DNA of 64,000 nt from Plotosus lineatus (lineage: Eukaryota > Chordata > Actinopteri > Siluriformes > Plotosidae), in the NCBI GenBank assembly GCA_024760905.1, contig CM045745.1:18197282-18261281 (forward strand), read 5' to 3'. This document shows positions 10,304-19,639 of this stretch, piece by piece (the first letter of the stretch is position 1; each line of letters starts with the position of its first letter). The notes under the pieces are model-generated. The model had not been told where the DNA came from. It saw only the letters and a program-made list of their open reading frames with translations, and did not search any database. The position numbers and the translations under genes were made by a program.

Positions 10304-10684
10304 TTACCAATCAAACAAATCAAGACCCGAAACGGGAAGAGCATCAAGAACACCCACTTTAACCTTACCAGAAATCAGGTCTGAAGTCAAATTGACAAAA
10401 TGGAGACTAGCAAGAGAACTGCCATTTATACCCTGTAGTAAAACATCGGAATAAGCTGAAGACTCGACAGAAAAAGGTACAACATCCTGCAAAATCAGAA
10501 ATTGAAGACCACCAGTATCCCTCAATATCGTAACAGGGCGTGGGGTAGAATTATCTCCCATAAGTGAAACAGAGCCATAAGAAATGAAAGGTAAATACTC
10601 CTTCGGAACCACAGAACCTGAAATCTGATTCTTGGAGTGACATTTTTTTGCAATGTAGTACAGATACCAGTCCAAATAAGACAA
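10304..10684 (-). pseudogene. Gypsy aspartic protease fragment
   Basis: A minus-strand open frame of 126 residues with PVTILRDTGGLQFLIL, an RDTG catalytic motif in place of the more common DTG/DSG context, and flap-like VLLQGINGSS. This 'RDT' protease type is typical of the fish gypsy elements that have integrase before RT. The frame begins near the SINE insertion, so the gag and zinc knuckle are lost. Just downstream (10304 and below) the frame shifts and spacer sequence leads to integrase. Confidence 0.65.
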
Positions 10685-10703
10685 ACACTAGTCCTCCTGC
10701 ATT

Positions 10704-11031
10704 AGTCAGGGCAGTGGTGGTCTAGTGGTATAGGGTGCTGGATCAATGATCCTAAGGTTGGGGGCTCAAGTCCCACTCTCCACAAGGTTGTCACTGCCCC
10801 CCTAGTGCAGTTAACCGCGTTATCAAAGGTGGGCCATGTCTCTCACTGTCTATGGTGAGAGGCATGTAAAAAAAAACATTGCTGACTTTCATAAAGAGTA
10901 GGCTGCAACGCCATCAGCGTGTTTCTGTCCTTTGCTAAAGGCTCGTGTCAGGAAGGGCATCTGGTGTAAAAACCTATGCCAAATCAAACGTGCAAATCAT
11001 TCGCTGTGGCGAAACCAAAAGGAAATCTCAT
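10704..11031 (+). mobile_element. SINE-1 copy, intact ends
   Basis: tRNA-like head GGGCAGTGGTGGTCTAGTGG with an A box, then GGTTGGGGGCTCAAGTCCCA with a B box. The SINE-1 body follows (GAGAGGCATGTAAA, TTGCTGACTTTC, CAGCGTGTTTCTGTCC), then the tail ATTCGCTGTGGCG. The target duplication TAGTCCTCCTGCATT flanks it at 10689-10703 and 11032-11046. It is inserted at the truncated edge of the gypsy element. SINEs are transcribed by RNA polymerase III from these boxes and need a LINE for mobility. Confidence 0.9.
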
Positions 11032-11046
11032 TAGTCCTCCTGCATT

Positions 11047-11297
11047 TAGATAGCACGAAAGTCAGGCAAGTTTGGGAGAATTTTATATGCTGATATAAGT
11101 CTGCATTCTGTTTGTTAACCAAAGAGATGGCTGGAACCTAGGGGATACTACTTACAGGGAAGAATCCAAGGATTTGGACCTAAACAAGGATGAGATCTGC
11201 ATTTACAGTGACCATTGTATAACCAGTTAGTCTACTTGATTTTTTTGTTGTTGTTTTTTTTGTTGTTGTTGTTTTTTTACATTCATACGAAAGACAC
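11047..11297. other. Unassigned, with T/G-rich simple repeat
   Basis: No gene or element recognised. A TTG-type run (GTTGTTGTTTTTTTTGTTGTTG) lies around 11250-11278. Confidence 0.4.
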
Positions 11298-11475
11298 TTG
11301 AAACTACTTGAAAACCACCAGCCTGTTTATCACTGTTTATGGGTGGTTATACCATCAGCAGTGAAAAGTCATCTGCATAGTCTCAGTACACATATAAGTC
11401 TGTATAGATCTTCATCCGCAAGAGGGAGTGGCTTCAAAGATGAGAACTCCAGCCAATACTCCAGGACAGACCACA
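11298..11475 (+). repeat. Dispersed fish repeat fragment (matches 56340-56475)
   Basis: The segment reading ATCAGCAGTGAAAAGTCATC, then ATATAAGTCTGTATAGATCTTCATC and GGCTTCAAAGATGAGAACTC aligns with 56350-56475. In the second copy it is the end of a longer element that begins ATTCAATTCAGTTTTATTTG. An open frame crosses it but belongs to no gene. Confidence 0.55.
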
Positions 11476-12245
11476 CTAGCAATATCAGAGGCCTCCTAAA
11501 CCAGAAAAAGAGGGCATTCAAATATGGTGATCAAAAGGAGCTTAAGCAAGTACAGAAGGTACTCAAAGTCCAACTCAGGGAGGCAAAAGAGCAGTACAGG
11601 AAGAAATTAAAGAAGATGCTGCAAACTAACAAGATGAATGTGTGGGTTGGAATGAAAATTATCACAGGCTGCAGCTTGAAGCAAGGCACAGCCATCAAGG
11701 AGGGAGATAGTAAAGGCCAACCAGTTAAATGACTTCTTCAATAGGTTTAACTGAAAAAAAAAAAAAAAAAACATTCACACCCCAGATCACTGCATTCCCC
11801 ACACTCCATCCTACCAGCTTCCACCCCCATTGGCACATACTGTGACAAAAGGAGAACAATCACCCACCCACAATTACAGCAGTCCAAGTGAGCCAATAAC
11901 TAAGAAGGCTCCTTTGCAAAGCAGCAGGCCCAAAAGAAGTATCCAGGACGCTGTTGCATGCAAGAGCTAGGAGATGCATCTTCAACCTGAATTTGCTATG
12001 TAGGAGGGTCCCTCAGCTATGGAAGAAGCCACGCATCATCCCAGTTCTAAAGTGACCACGCGCTGGAGAACTGAACAATTTCAGACTAGTCGCCCTGTCA
12101 TCACATGCGATGAAGACCATGCTACTACTTCACCATTTATGGTCACAATTCCACCATGGTCTTGACCACCTGCAGTTTGCATACCAGGAGAATGTTTGAG
12201 TGGATGATGCAATCATCTATCTGCTTCATCGAGCCCTCTCTTCCT
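11476..12245 (+). pseudogene. Rex1-like LINE, RT N-terminal fragment
   Basis: Lysine-rich coding sequence (LLNQKKRAFKYGDQKELKQ, VQLREAKEQYRKKL) leads into an RT start: a 'wkksxiiPvlK' block at 12015-12055, then LNHFRPVALSSH-like sequence at 12070-12110 and LQFAYQENV-like at 12172-12200. This matches the fingers region of Rex1/CR1-type fish LINEs. Stops and frameshifts occur (an A17 run at 11755-11771), and the sequence ends before the catalytic motifs, so only about one quarter of an ORF2 remains. Confidence 0.6.
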
Positions 12246-12248
12246 TCC

Positions 12249-12269
12249 ATCCATCCATCCATCCATTGA
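12249..12269. repeat. (CCAT)n short tandem repeat
   Basis: Five CCAT units in a row, at the point where the Rex1-like similarity ends. Confidence 0.9.
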
Positions 12270-13964
12270 TCCATCTAGCCAACTATCTATCAATCAAATA
12301 AACCATGAGCAAGAACCATGCAGAAGGTTTGTATCAAAACAATTCTCATCAATATTTTTTCTTGTCATGGCCAGATGGTAGTGCAATTCAGGAGAGTAAC
12401 TTGGAACAGGTTGATATCGTTATGACCATTATAAGCAACAAGTAGAGAAAATCTGGCATGATTGCTGTGAATTGTTGATGATCAGTATTGCCAGATTGTG
12501 GAACCATAGTAAAGGGTCACTCTGGGTTTGTGGATATGACCTAATATTTAAAATTTGCGGTGCGTAATGCTATGCATGCATGCAAAAAAAAAAAAAAAAA
12601 AAAAAAAGTTATAAAGCATGATCTGTTAACATGGCAAAATTTGTGTTGGCATTTTAACACTGTAAATCATATCATGTGTGTCTGATATGAAAATATCTAA
12701 CAAACTTTCTAGGATGAATATCTATACTATTCATAAAAAAAAGCAATATTTTTTCTAACAATATGTTGGTACTTATACCAAGGTGTGACTCTGGGCATGT
12801 GGACAGTGTAACTACTTGGTAAAAAAACGCAAACTACAGCAAGTTTCACGTAAATCAAATGAATTATTGGAGTTTAACATATCTAAGATGGGTAAAAACA
12901 AATTCATTCTATTGCCAGATGATGGCTTTATATTGTATCTTCATTTTGGGCATGTGTATTAGGCACAGTCATCATATTCAATAACTGTTAATGTCTGAGC
13001 TGTCTGGCACACTGCGTGATGAGGTTATGATGCATGACGTGTTTATCTGGCGAGATTCATATTTATTGTGTTGACATTGTGATATAAATAATTCCTTCTC
13101 AATTTATCTTGAGCAACAACCTGACACCATGTGTACCTAATATAAAAAGAATCTGATGAAATTTCTAGGAGGTTCTTTGCCAAAATGTCTGAATGGCATG
13201 GCGGTGCTATACCGCTGTATAACTCTTAGAATGCGAATATTATCATAACCATCAGATAGATATGACATTTGAGCCCTATAAACAATGTTCAAAACACACA
13301 TATTGCAAACTACTTCACTGCCTGTTGGGTGTAGCTCATGTACATTATACAGTGTAATACCTGTGGTGTATAGGTGATAAGAATATCTGGATAAGAAAAA
13401 AAGGCATGGACATGAATACTGTTAGAAGGAACCAGCATTCAACAACCCTCACCCCTCTTTTTTTTACCTTTAAAACTATACATTACCAGTTGAAACCTTA
13501 AGAATATTCCAGGTTAAATTTATACCATGTAATGTAGCTGTACTCTGAAATGAAAGCATAGAACAAACAAAAAACATTTGGTGATTAAAAAAGAACTTGT
13601 TCTGTTTAATATAACTTAATCTCAATATTTGTTCAAAGTCAAGACCTTCTGTACATATTACAGATGAACATTACATTCTTTAATGATGGAAATCAAATAC
13701 TATTTTGGAAGTTTTTCTCAACACTATTACACAAGTTTCCACAAATGTGTTGTACTTTGCACTTCATCACAAACCAGCTTATTGGGATTTACATCTGGAG
13801 ACTGTTGGTCATTCCTTGATTTAAAATCGACCATAATGGTCTTTTATTCCAATGTGCTTCTGACACACTGATTACCTTTGCTGTTTTTCGGGTCATTCAG
13901 TAGACCTGAACTGCTCAAAAATTTCAATAAAACTGAAAAAAAATCCTTATCTCACTATCCACAA
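12270..13964. other. No gene; degenerate internal repeats and poly-A run
   Basis: Two blocks, about 12484-12715 and 12908-13175, share ordered motifs: ATTGCCAGAT, a GGGTTTGTGG / GGGCATGTGT element, GTGTTG.CATTT/TGTTGACATT, CATGTGT.CCTAATAT and ...TTTCTAGGA. They look like an old, diverged tandem duplication. A run of about 23 A lies at 12584-12606. No coding potential is apparent. Confidence 0.45.
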
Positions 13965-14160
13965 AATTGTGAGGCGCTCTACCGAAAATAGGCGTTTGTC
14001 GCACCGACCACTTTTGAGATAAAGGCCAAAAAAGTACAAATGGTCCATTTTTATTGAAATTTGGATTTTTGCATGGACTACTAAAACAAGTATTGAACTA
14101 CCACTTGCTCACGTGAAATTTACTAAAACTCACAAAAAATGTCTTTTTCCTCCCAATTTT

Positions 14161-14280
14161 CTGATGAGTACCTTCATAAAACTAGTTCAAAACAGTAGCT
14201 ACCGAACTTGGTGAATAATTGCAATGAAAACCAGTAAGTTTGCTACTGTTTTTAACTAGTTTTATGAAGGTACTCATCAG
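14161..14280. repeat. Long hairpin inside the right TIR element
   Basis: CTGATGAGTACCTTCATAAA... (14161-14198) is complementary to 14243-14280, which ends TATGAAGGTACTCATCAG. The arms are 38 bp with about one mismatch and a 44-base loop. The left TIR copy has only one of these arms (about 4085-4125), and its intervening segment runs in the opposite relative orientation, so the loop has been inverted or the arm duplicated. Confidence 0.8.
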
Positions 14281-14639
14281 ATACTGTTTTGATATTAAAA
14301 TGCCGTTTCAGTCAATAAAATAAAGGTTATAAAGACGATATGCACGTAAACAATGCAGGCTCGTTGCTAAGGAAGATCTGAAACGAGCGCACTGATTGGT
14401 CAGCTTGGGCTTGCACATGCGCAGCGCCGTCACACGTTAACTTCTGGTTTACTTCCTGACTCTAGTATACCGTATGCGGAACTTATCTCCGACTTTCTCT
14501 TCAAGAACAGTAAGTAAGTTTATTTATAAGATTGTGAATACACATCATTTCTGGAAAAGGAGAGTGAAATGTCATCTGTGATGTCTAGAAGCATTAGTAT
14601 AGATGTTAAATTTAACGCGAGAATTCGGCTTTGAAGATG

Positions 14640-14640
<1 letters not shown>

Positions 14641-14681
<41 letters not shown>

Positions 14682-14682
14682 G

Positions 14683-14740
<58 letters not shown>
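14641..14740. repeat. (CT)n(CA)n microsatellite
   Basis: About 17 CT units, a short CTCGCT interruption, then about 27 CA units, inside the right TIR element. Orthologous to the shorter tract at 3619-3662. Confidence 0.97.
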
Positions 14741-14742
<2 letters not shown>

Positions 14743-14921
14743 GTGCAAACGGTTAAATGAGCAGCATCCAGAGGAACTAGTGCAATTTGAATGGAAGAAA
14801 ATGTATGTATGGGTGGGTCAACAAAAAATGAAAAATGTACTGTCTGAAGGGAGTGGGGCAAATACAAATGTGCATTACAAATGGTGTGATAGATGCACAA
14901 ATGAGCAGTCACCCACTCTCT

Positions 14922-14924
<3 letters not shown>

Positions 14925-14992
<68 letters not shown>
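14925..14992. repeat. (TG)n microsatellite
   Basis: About 33 TG units preceded by a short CT run. The equivalent site in the left copy (about 3507-3517) has only five CA units. Confidence 0.97.
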
Positions 14993-14993
<1 letters not shown>

Positions 14994-15982
14994 CCTCAGG
15001 TGTGCTGGAACAGCTGGAATATTAAGAAAAAGACATAATTCCATTGCAATTCAAAGAAAATCCCATATATCAGTATTATGTACGTTAGAAACGTAATATG
15101 AGTTTTGTATGAGTATTGGTATTTTTCTCTGCATGCAAAATTCAAATTTTTTTGATTATTTGATTTGTGTCATTTTAAATTGGTCAAGACCTGAAAAATG
15201 CTTAAATGTTTCATACCTTTTACATACAAACAAGGTGATGATGACTATGCCAACTGTGTTGATGAAGATTTGATTTTGATGTTGATGAAGAAGAGGCATC
15301 TGTTAATAAAAGTGTGATGACTGGTGTTTGTGAAGAAGATGTGATCTTATCTGCTAAGATAATAATGATGAGGACAGAGTTGATGAAGCTTATTTGTATA
15401 AAGAGATCAGAGAGTTTTGTTATATAGTTTTCTTAATTTTTTCATTGTGATTGTTTGAACCTGACAGTGTTTTTTTTTTTCAGTGAGTATCATTTGAAAG
15501 CATTTGAACCTTTATATAATGGTCGAAAAGATACATACTGAACTTATTGGAATAAACAGAAATGAAAAAAAATAGTCATTTTTTGTTTATTTTTGGGGGG
15601 GGTTACCACGGTGACTGATGGGTTTAAAACGGGCCTGTCAGGTTAAAATGAGGATGATTTCTCTTATCATCTCTTCATAAAACTCTTCCTAGACATGTTT
15701 TCTAAAAGTTTATATGGCTAAAGTGCATAAAAATGTTTGTTTGCTAAGAACTAATGACCTTGGAAAAAGGGCAGTCTTTGTGCTCATTTTTCTCTAAAAC
15801 GTCTTTTGAAATTTTTAGTTGAATGCTGACACAAGAAATGGCATAGCTCGGTCAGTTTTCAAGGTATTGACAAATTTTTTGCTGCATTTTGCAGATTTGG
15901 GCCTCCTCTATCTGACTGTGTAAAAACCTCATTTTTCATTTTTGGACCCAAGAGCCTACTTTCGATGGAGTGGCTCACAATT

Positions 15983-16171
15983 GTATGAAAAAAATAAGTA
16001 GAGAATACGTAGAGCTTTATGCTGATGTACATTTCCCCCAGGATGATGCATCCATTAACACAGCGCAGAAGTAGTCAAACATAGCATAGGGCTGTTGTCC
16101 CAAGCCCCATTACTCCCTTGACCTGTCAGCACTTGTCATTTGTCTGTTTCCCAAACTGAATGTTGATTGAT

Positions 16172-16173
<2 letters not shown>
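15983..16173. other. Unassigned spacer
   Basis: No gene or element recognised between the TIR element and the TA tract. Confidence 0.4.

Positions 16174-16237
<64 letters not shown>
16174..16237. repeat. (TA)n(GA)n microsatellite
   Basis: About 24 TA units followed by eight GA units. It abuts the left end of the Tc1 element, consistent with insertion at a TA target. Confidence 0.95.
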
Positions 16238-16449
16238 CGTTTTAAAACCACCATTAAAAAAATAAAAGGTAAAATTGCCAAATGTCAATATTTTTTTTCT
16301 GAATAGAACATAAATGACAGGTTAAAAATTTAAACTGAGAAAATATATCATTTTAAGGCAAAATATGTTGATTTTAAATTTCATGGTGTCAACAAATATC
16401 AAAAAGGTTGGGGCAAGTGGCAATAAGAGGCTGGAAAAGTCAATTGCAG

Positions 16450-17885
16450 TTATATAGAACAGCTGGAAGACCAAAATGACTGAGAATAAAAAGAGCTTCT
16501 CAGAGTGGCAGTGCCTCTCAGAAACGAAGATGGATAGAGGATCACCAATTCCCCTAATGTTGCACAGAAAGATAGAAGAGCAATATCCGAAAGGTTTTTC
16601 CCATCGAAAAATTGCAAATCATTTGAAGTTATAGTCATCTATAGTGCATAACATCATCCAAAGATTCATAGAATCTGGAACAATCACTGCGTAAGGGTCA
16701 AGGCCAAAAAACCATACTGGATGCCTGTGATCTTCAAGCCCTTAAACGGCACTGCATCACAAACAGGAATGCTACTGTAAGGGAAATCACAGAATGGGCT
16801 CAGCAATACTTCCAGAAACCATTGTCGGTGAACACAATTCACCGTGTCATCCGCCATTGCCAGCTGAAACTCTACAGTACAAAGAAGCCACTTCTAAACA
16901 GGACCCTGAAGCGCAGGCATTTTCCCTGGGCCAGGAGTCATTTAAAATGGAGCGTGGCAAAGTGGAAAACTGTTCCGTGGTAAGAAGAATCACAATTCAA
17001 AGCTCTTTATGGAAAACTGGGAGACCATGTCATCCAGACTAAAGAGGACAAGCAGAAACCAAGTTGTTATCAGAACTTAGTGTAGAAGCCTGCATCTGTG
17101 ATGATATGGGGTGGCATGAGTGCGTGTGGCATGGGCAGCTTGCACATCTGGAAAGGAACCGTCAATGCAGAAAGGTATATTCAGGTTTTAGAATATATGC
17201 TTCCATCCAGATGTCGTCTCTTTCAGAGAAGACCTTGCATTTTTCAACATGATAATGCCAGACCAAATGCAGCATTAGTTACAACATTTTGGTTGCGTAG
17301 GAAAAGTGGGGCAGTGGTGGTCTAGTCGTATAGGGCGCTGGACCGCTGATCCAAAGGTTGGGGGTTCGAGTCCCACTCTCCACAAGGTTGTCACTGTCCC
17401 CCCCAGTGCGGCTAACTGGGTTATCAAAGGCGGGCCGTGTCTGTCACTGTCTATGGTGAGAGGCATGTAAAAGAACCATTGCTGACTTTCGTAAAGAGTA
17501 GGCTGCAAAGTCGTCAGCGTGTTTCTGTCCCTTGCTAAAAGGGTTGTGACAGGAAGGGCATCCGACGTAAAAACCTCTGCCAAATCAAATGTGCGAATCA
17601 GATGATTCGCTGTGGCGACTCCCGAGTGAAAGGGAAAAAGTCGAAAGGAAGACAGACAGACAGACAGACAGGAAAAGGATCCGGGTATTGAAATGGACAG
17701 CCTGCAGTCCAGATCTTTCACCTGTAGAGAACATTTGGAACATAAAGTGGAAGATGCAAGAAAGAAGGCCCAAGACAGTTAAACAGTTAGAGGCCTGTAT
17801 TAGACAAAACTGGGACAGCATTCCTATTTGTAAACTTGAGAAACTTGTCTTCTCGGTCCCCAGACGTTTGCAGATTGTTGTATGA
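16450..17885 (+). pseudogene. Tc1-type transposase, decayed and split by a SINE
   Basis: Reconstructable only as pieces: helix-turn-helix sequence around 16470-16700, a GRPK-type linker replaced by GQGQKT, ALKRHCITNRNATVREI (about 16740), TIHRVIRHCQLKLYS (about 16830), a WSVAKWKTVPW-like block, FQHDNARPNA at about 17237-17266 with the second catalytic aspartate, then after the SINE ACSPDLSPVENIWN at about 17700-17740 with the glutamate. Stops and frameshifts occur throughout and the SINE separates the last two catalytic residues. In active relatives this DDE enzyme excises and inserts at TA. Confidence 0.75.
17307..17669 (+). mobile_element. SINE-1 copy inside Tc1
   Basis: Best-preserved head in the window: GGGGCAGTGGTGGTCTAGTC, then GGTTGGGGGTTCGAGTCCCA with a good B box near 17363-17373. 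It ends in the RTE-like tail GATTCGCTGTGGCGACTCCC, followed by GGGAAAAAGTCGAAAGGAAG and a (CAGA)n run. The target duplication AGGAAAAG lies at 17299-17306 and 17670-17677. Confidence 0.92.
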
Positions 17886-18120
17886 AGAAAAAAGGATGCC
17901 TCACAGTGGTGAAAATGACCTTGTCCCAACTTTTATCAGATTTGTTGACACCATGAAATTTAAAATCAACATATTTTTCTCTTAAAATGATACATTTTCT
18001 CAGTTTAAACTTTTGACCCTGTCATGTATGTTCTATTCGGAATAGAAAATTGAAATGTGGCACTTACACATCATTGCATTCAGTTTTTATTCAATCTTGT
18101 GTCCCAACGTTTTTGGAATC

Positions 18121-18388
18121 CAGTTTGTTTAGTTCAGTTCATTTTCTGCAACCGCTTAATTCTAATAAGGGTCATGGGGAGGCTGGCACCCATCCCAGCC
18201 GACTCTGGGCGAGGGCAGAGTACAACCAGGACAGCTTGTCAGGCCATCGCAAGGTGGAAACACGCTGACGGCTTTGCAGCCTACTCTTGTCAAAAGTCAG
18301 CAATGGTTCTTTTACATGCCTCACACCATAGCCAGTGAAACACATGGCCGACCTTTGATAACCCAGGTAGGTGCACTGGGGGGGAGGA
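18121..18388 (-). mobile_element. Chimeric SINE: SINE-1 body joined to tail B
   Basis: On the minus strand the body (TTATCAAAGGTCGG, TTGCTGACTTTTGACAAGAG, CAGCGTGTTTCCACC) is SINE-1, but after the TTTCC it continues into tail B (GGCTGGGATGGGTGCCAGCC, ATTAAGCGGTTGCAGAAAATG) instead of the RTE tail. The tRNA head is missing and the copy stops at a C/G run next to the RTE fragment. The same join occurs at 38652-38906 and 55300-55545. Confidence 0.75.
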
Positions 18389-19618
18389 CATCACAATGTC
18401 ATCTGCAAACATCATGGGGAATCTTGTCTAACCTCATCTGTCAGCCTGTCCATCCTCATAGCAAACAAGAAGGGGCTCAGAGCTGACCCTTGATGCAGTC
18501 CCACCTCCACCTTGAACTCTTCTGTCACACCGACAGCACACCTCACCACTGTCTTACATCTCTCGTACATGTCCTGCACTTACTTCTCTGCCACTCCAGA
18601 CTGCCTCATGCGATACCACAATTCCTCTCTCGGCACCCTTTCATATGCTTTCTCCAGATCTACAAAGGCACAATGCAGCTCCTTCTGACCTTCTCTGTAC
18701 TTCTATATTAACATCCTCAAAGCAAACACTGCATCTGTGGTGTTCTTTCTTGGCATGAAACCAAACTGTTGTTCACAAATGCTGACCTCTGCCCTTAGTC
18801 TAGCTTCCACTATTCTTTCCCATAACGTCATCAGATGGCTCATCAACTTTATCCCTCTGTCGTTGCCACAACTCTGCACGTCTCCCTTGTTCTTAAAAAT
18901 GGACACCATCACACTTCTCCTCCATTCCTCTGGCATCATCTCACTCTCTAAGACCTTGTTGAATGTTTTTTTCAGGAAATCTACTGCTACCTCTCCTAGA
19001 CACTTCCAACTGCCTTTCCATTCTTCATCCTCTTCAATGCCCTCCTCAGTTCACCTTTAGTAATCTTTGCTACTTCCTGGTCCTCAACAGTCATCTCTTC
19101 TACTCTTTTTTTTTCCTCTCTCATTTTCCTCATTTATCAGCTCTTCAAAGTAGTCTTTCCATCTTCCCAGCACACTTCTGTCATCAGTCAACACGTTTCC
19201 CACTCTGTCCTTAATCACTCTAACTTGCTGCACGTTCTTCCCATCTTTATTTCTCTGCTGTGCTAACCTGTATAAATCATTTTCTCCCTCTTTACTTTAC
19301 AACCGAGCATACAAGTCATCATACGCCCTCTGTTTGGCTTTGACACCGCTACCTTCCCCTTACGCTGTGTCTCCCTGTACTCCTGTTTACTCTCTTCAGT
19401 CCTCTCTATGTCCTACTTCTTCCTAGCTAACCTTTTCCTTTCTACACACTCCTGCACTTCCTCATTCCACCACCAAGTCTCCTTATCTCCTCTCCTTCCA
19501 AATGACACACCAAGTACTCTCCTACCTGTCTCCCTGATCACATTAGATGTGGTTGTCCAGTCATCTGGAAGCACTTCCTGACCACCCAAAGCCATTTTCA
19601 ACTCCTCCTTGAAGACAA
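18389..19618 (-). pseudogene. RTE reverse transcriptase, N-terminal and palm part
   Basis: From 19618 downwards: EELKMALGGQEVLPDDWTTT and ETWWWNEEVQECVERKRLAR (linker), SVMVSIFKNKGDVQS and RGIKLMSHLMTLWERIVEAR (RT motifs 1-2), EQQFGFMPRKNTTDAVFALR, a VDLEKAYD-like palm A in a shifted frame around 18655, QGSALSPFLF-type motif B near 18480, and MFADDIV at about 18390-18410. Multiple frameshifts prevent translation. The thumb and C-terminus are missing. Confidence 0.8.
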
Positions 19619-19639
19619 CACAACACTCATCTCATCTCA

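Larger units (their letters stand above)
8470..10700 (-). mobile_element. Internal part of a Gmr1-like Ty3/gypsy element, deleted
   Basis: On the minus strand the order is protease, integrase, then start of reverse transcriptase, then end of RNase H and the LTR. Integrase upstream of RT in a gypsy-type element is the defining feature of the Gmr1-like group first described in Atlantic cod. Most of RT-RNase H is missing, as the sequence goes from the first RT motifs (near 8620) directly to the ADALSRV end of RNase H (near 8595). No gag or 5-prime LTR is visible beyond 10700, where a SINE begins. Confidence 0.72.
13969..15978 (-). mobile_element. TIR element, right copy (inverted relative to 2858-4316)
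   Basis: Terminal inverted repeats: GTGAGGCGCTCTACCGAA at the left and, as complement, GTGAGCCACTCCATCGAAAG at the right. AATT flanks both ends (13965-13968 and 15979-15982). The copy is 2010 bp versus 1459 bp for its partner. The extra length comes from expanded CT/CA/TG tracts, an additional segment around 14790-14920 and a GATGA-rich, acidic-coding segment at 15235-15390 absent from the left copy. That segment may be a relic of coding sequence. No intact transposase was seen. Confidence 0.75.
16238..18117 (+). mobile_element. Tc1/mariner transposon interrupted by a SINE
   Basis: The inverted ends align: 16272-16411 pairs with the complement of about 17925-18065 (shared blocks include TTTAAACTGAGAAAAT and TTCATGGTGTCAACAAAT), so the inverted repeats are roughly 140-190 bp long. 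The right end continues to ...CCCAACGTTTTTGGAATCCAG at 18117, and the outermost left bases appear eroded. Between the repeats is a decayed Tc1-type transposase. A SINE-1 copy sits inside at 17307-17669. Confidence 0.8.

Noticed and set aside
10709..10785. Possible functional tRNA gene
   Set aside because: The sequence has A and B boxes but no acceptor stem pairing or proper anticodon arm, recurs five times in the window and is followed by the SINE body, so it is a SINE head.
12246..12272. CRISPR-like or satellite array from repeated CCATCCAT units
   Set aside because: It is a plain tetranucleotide microsatellite without spacers. No CRISPR-like structure is expected or seen in this eukaryotic sequence.
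14520..15044. Minus-strand open frame of 174 codons (and 140 codons on plus)
   Set aside because: It is produced by CA, CT and TG repeats inside the right TIR element; the non-repeat parts show no conserved domain.
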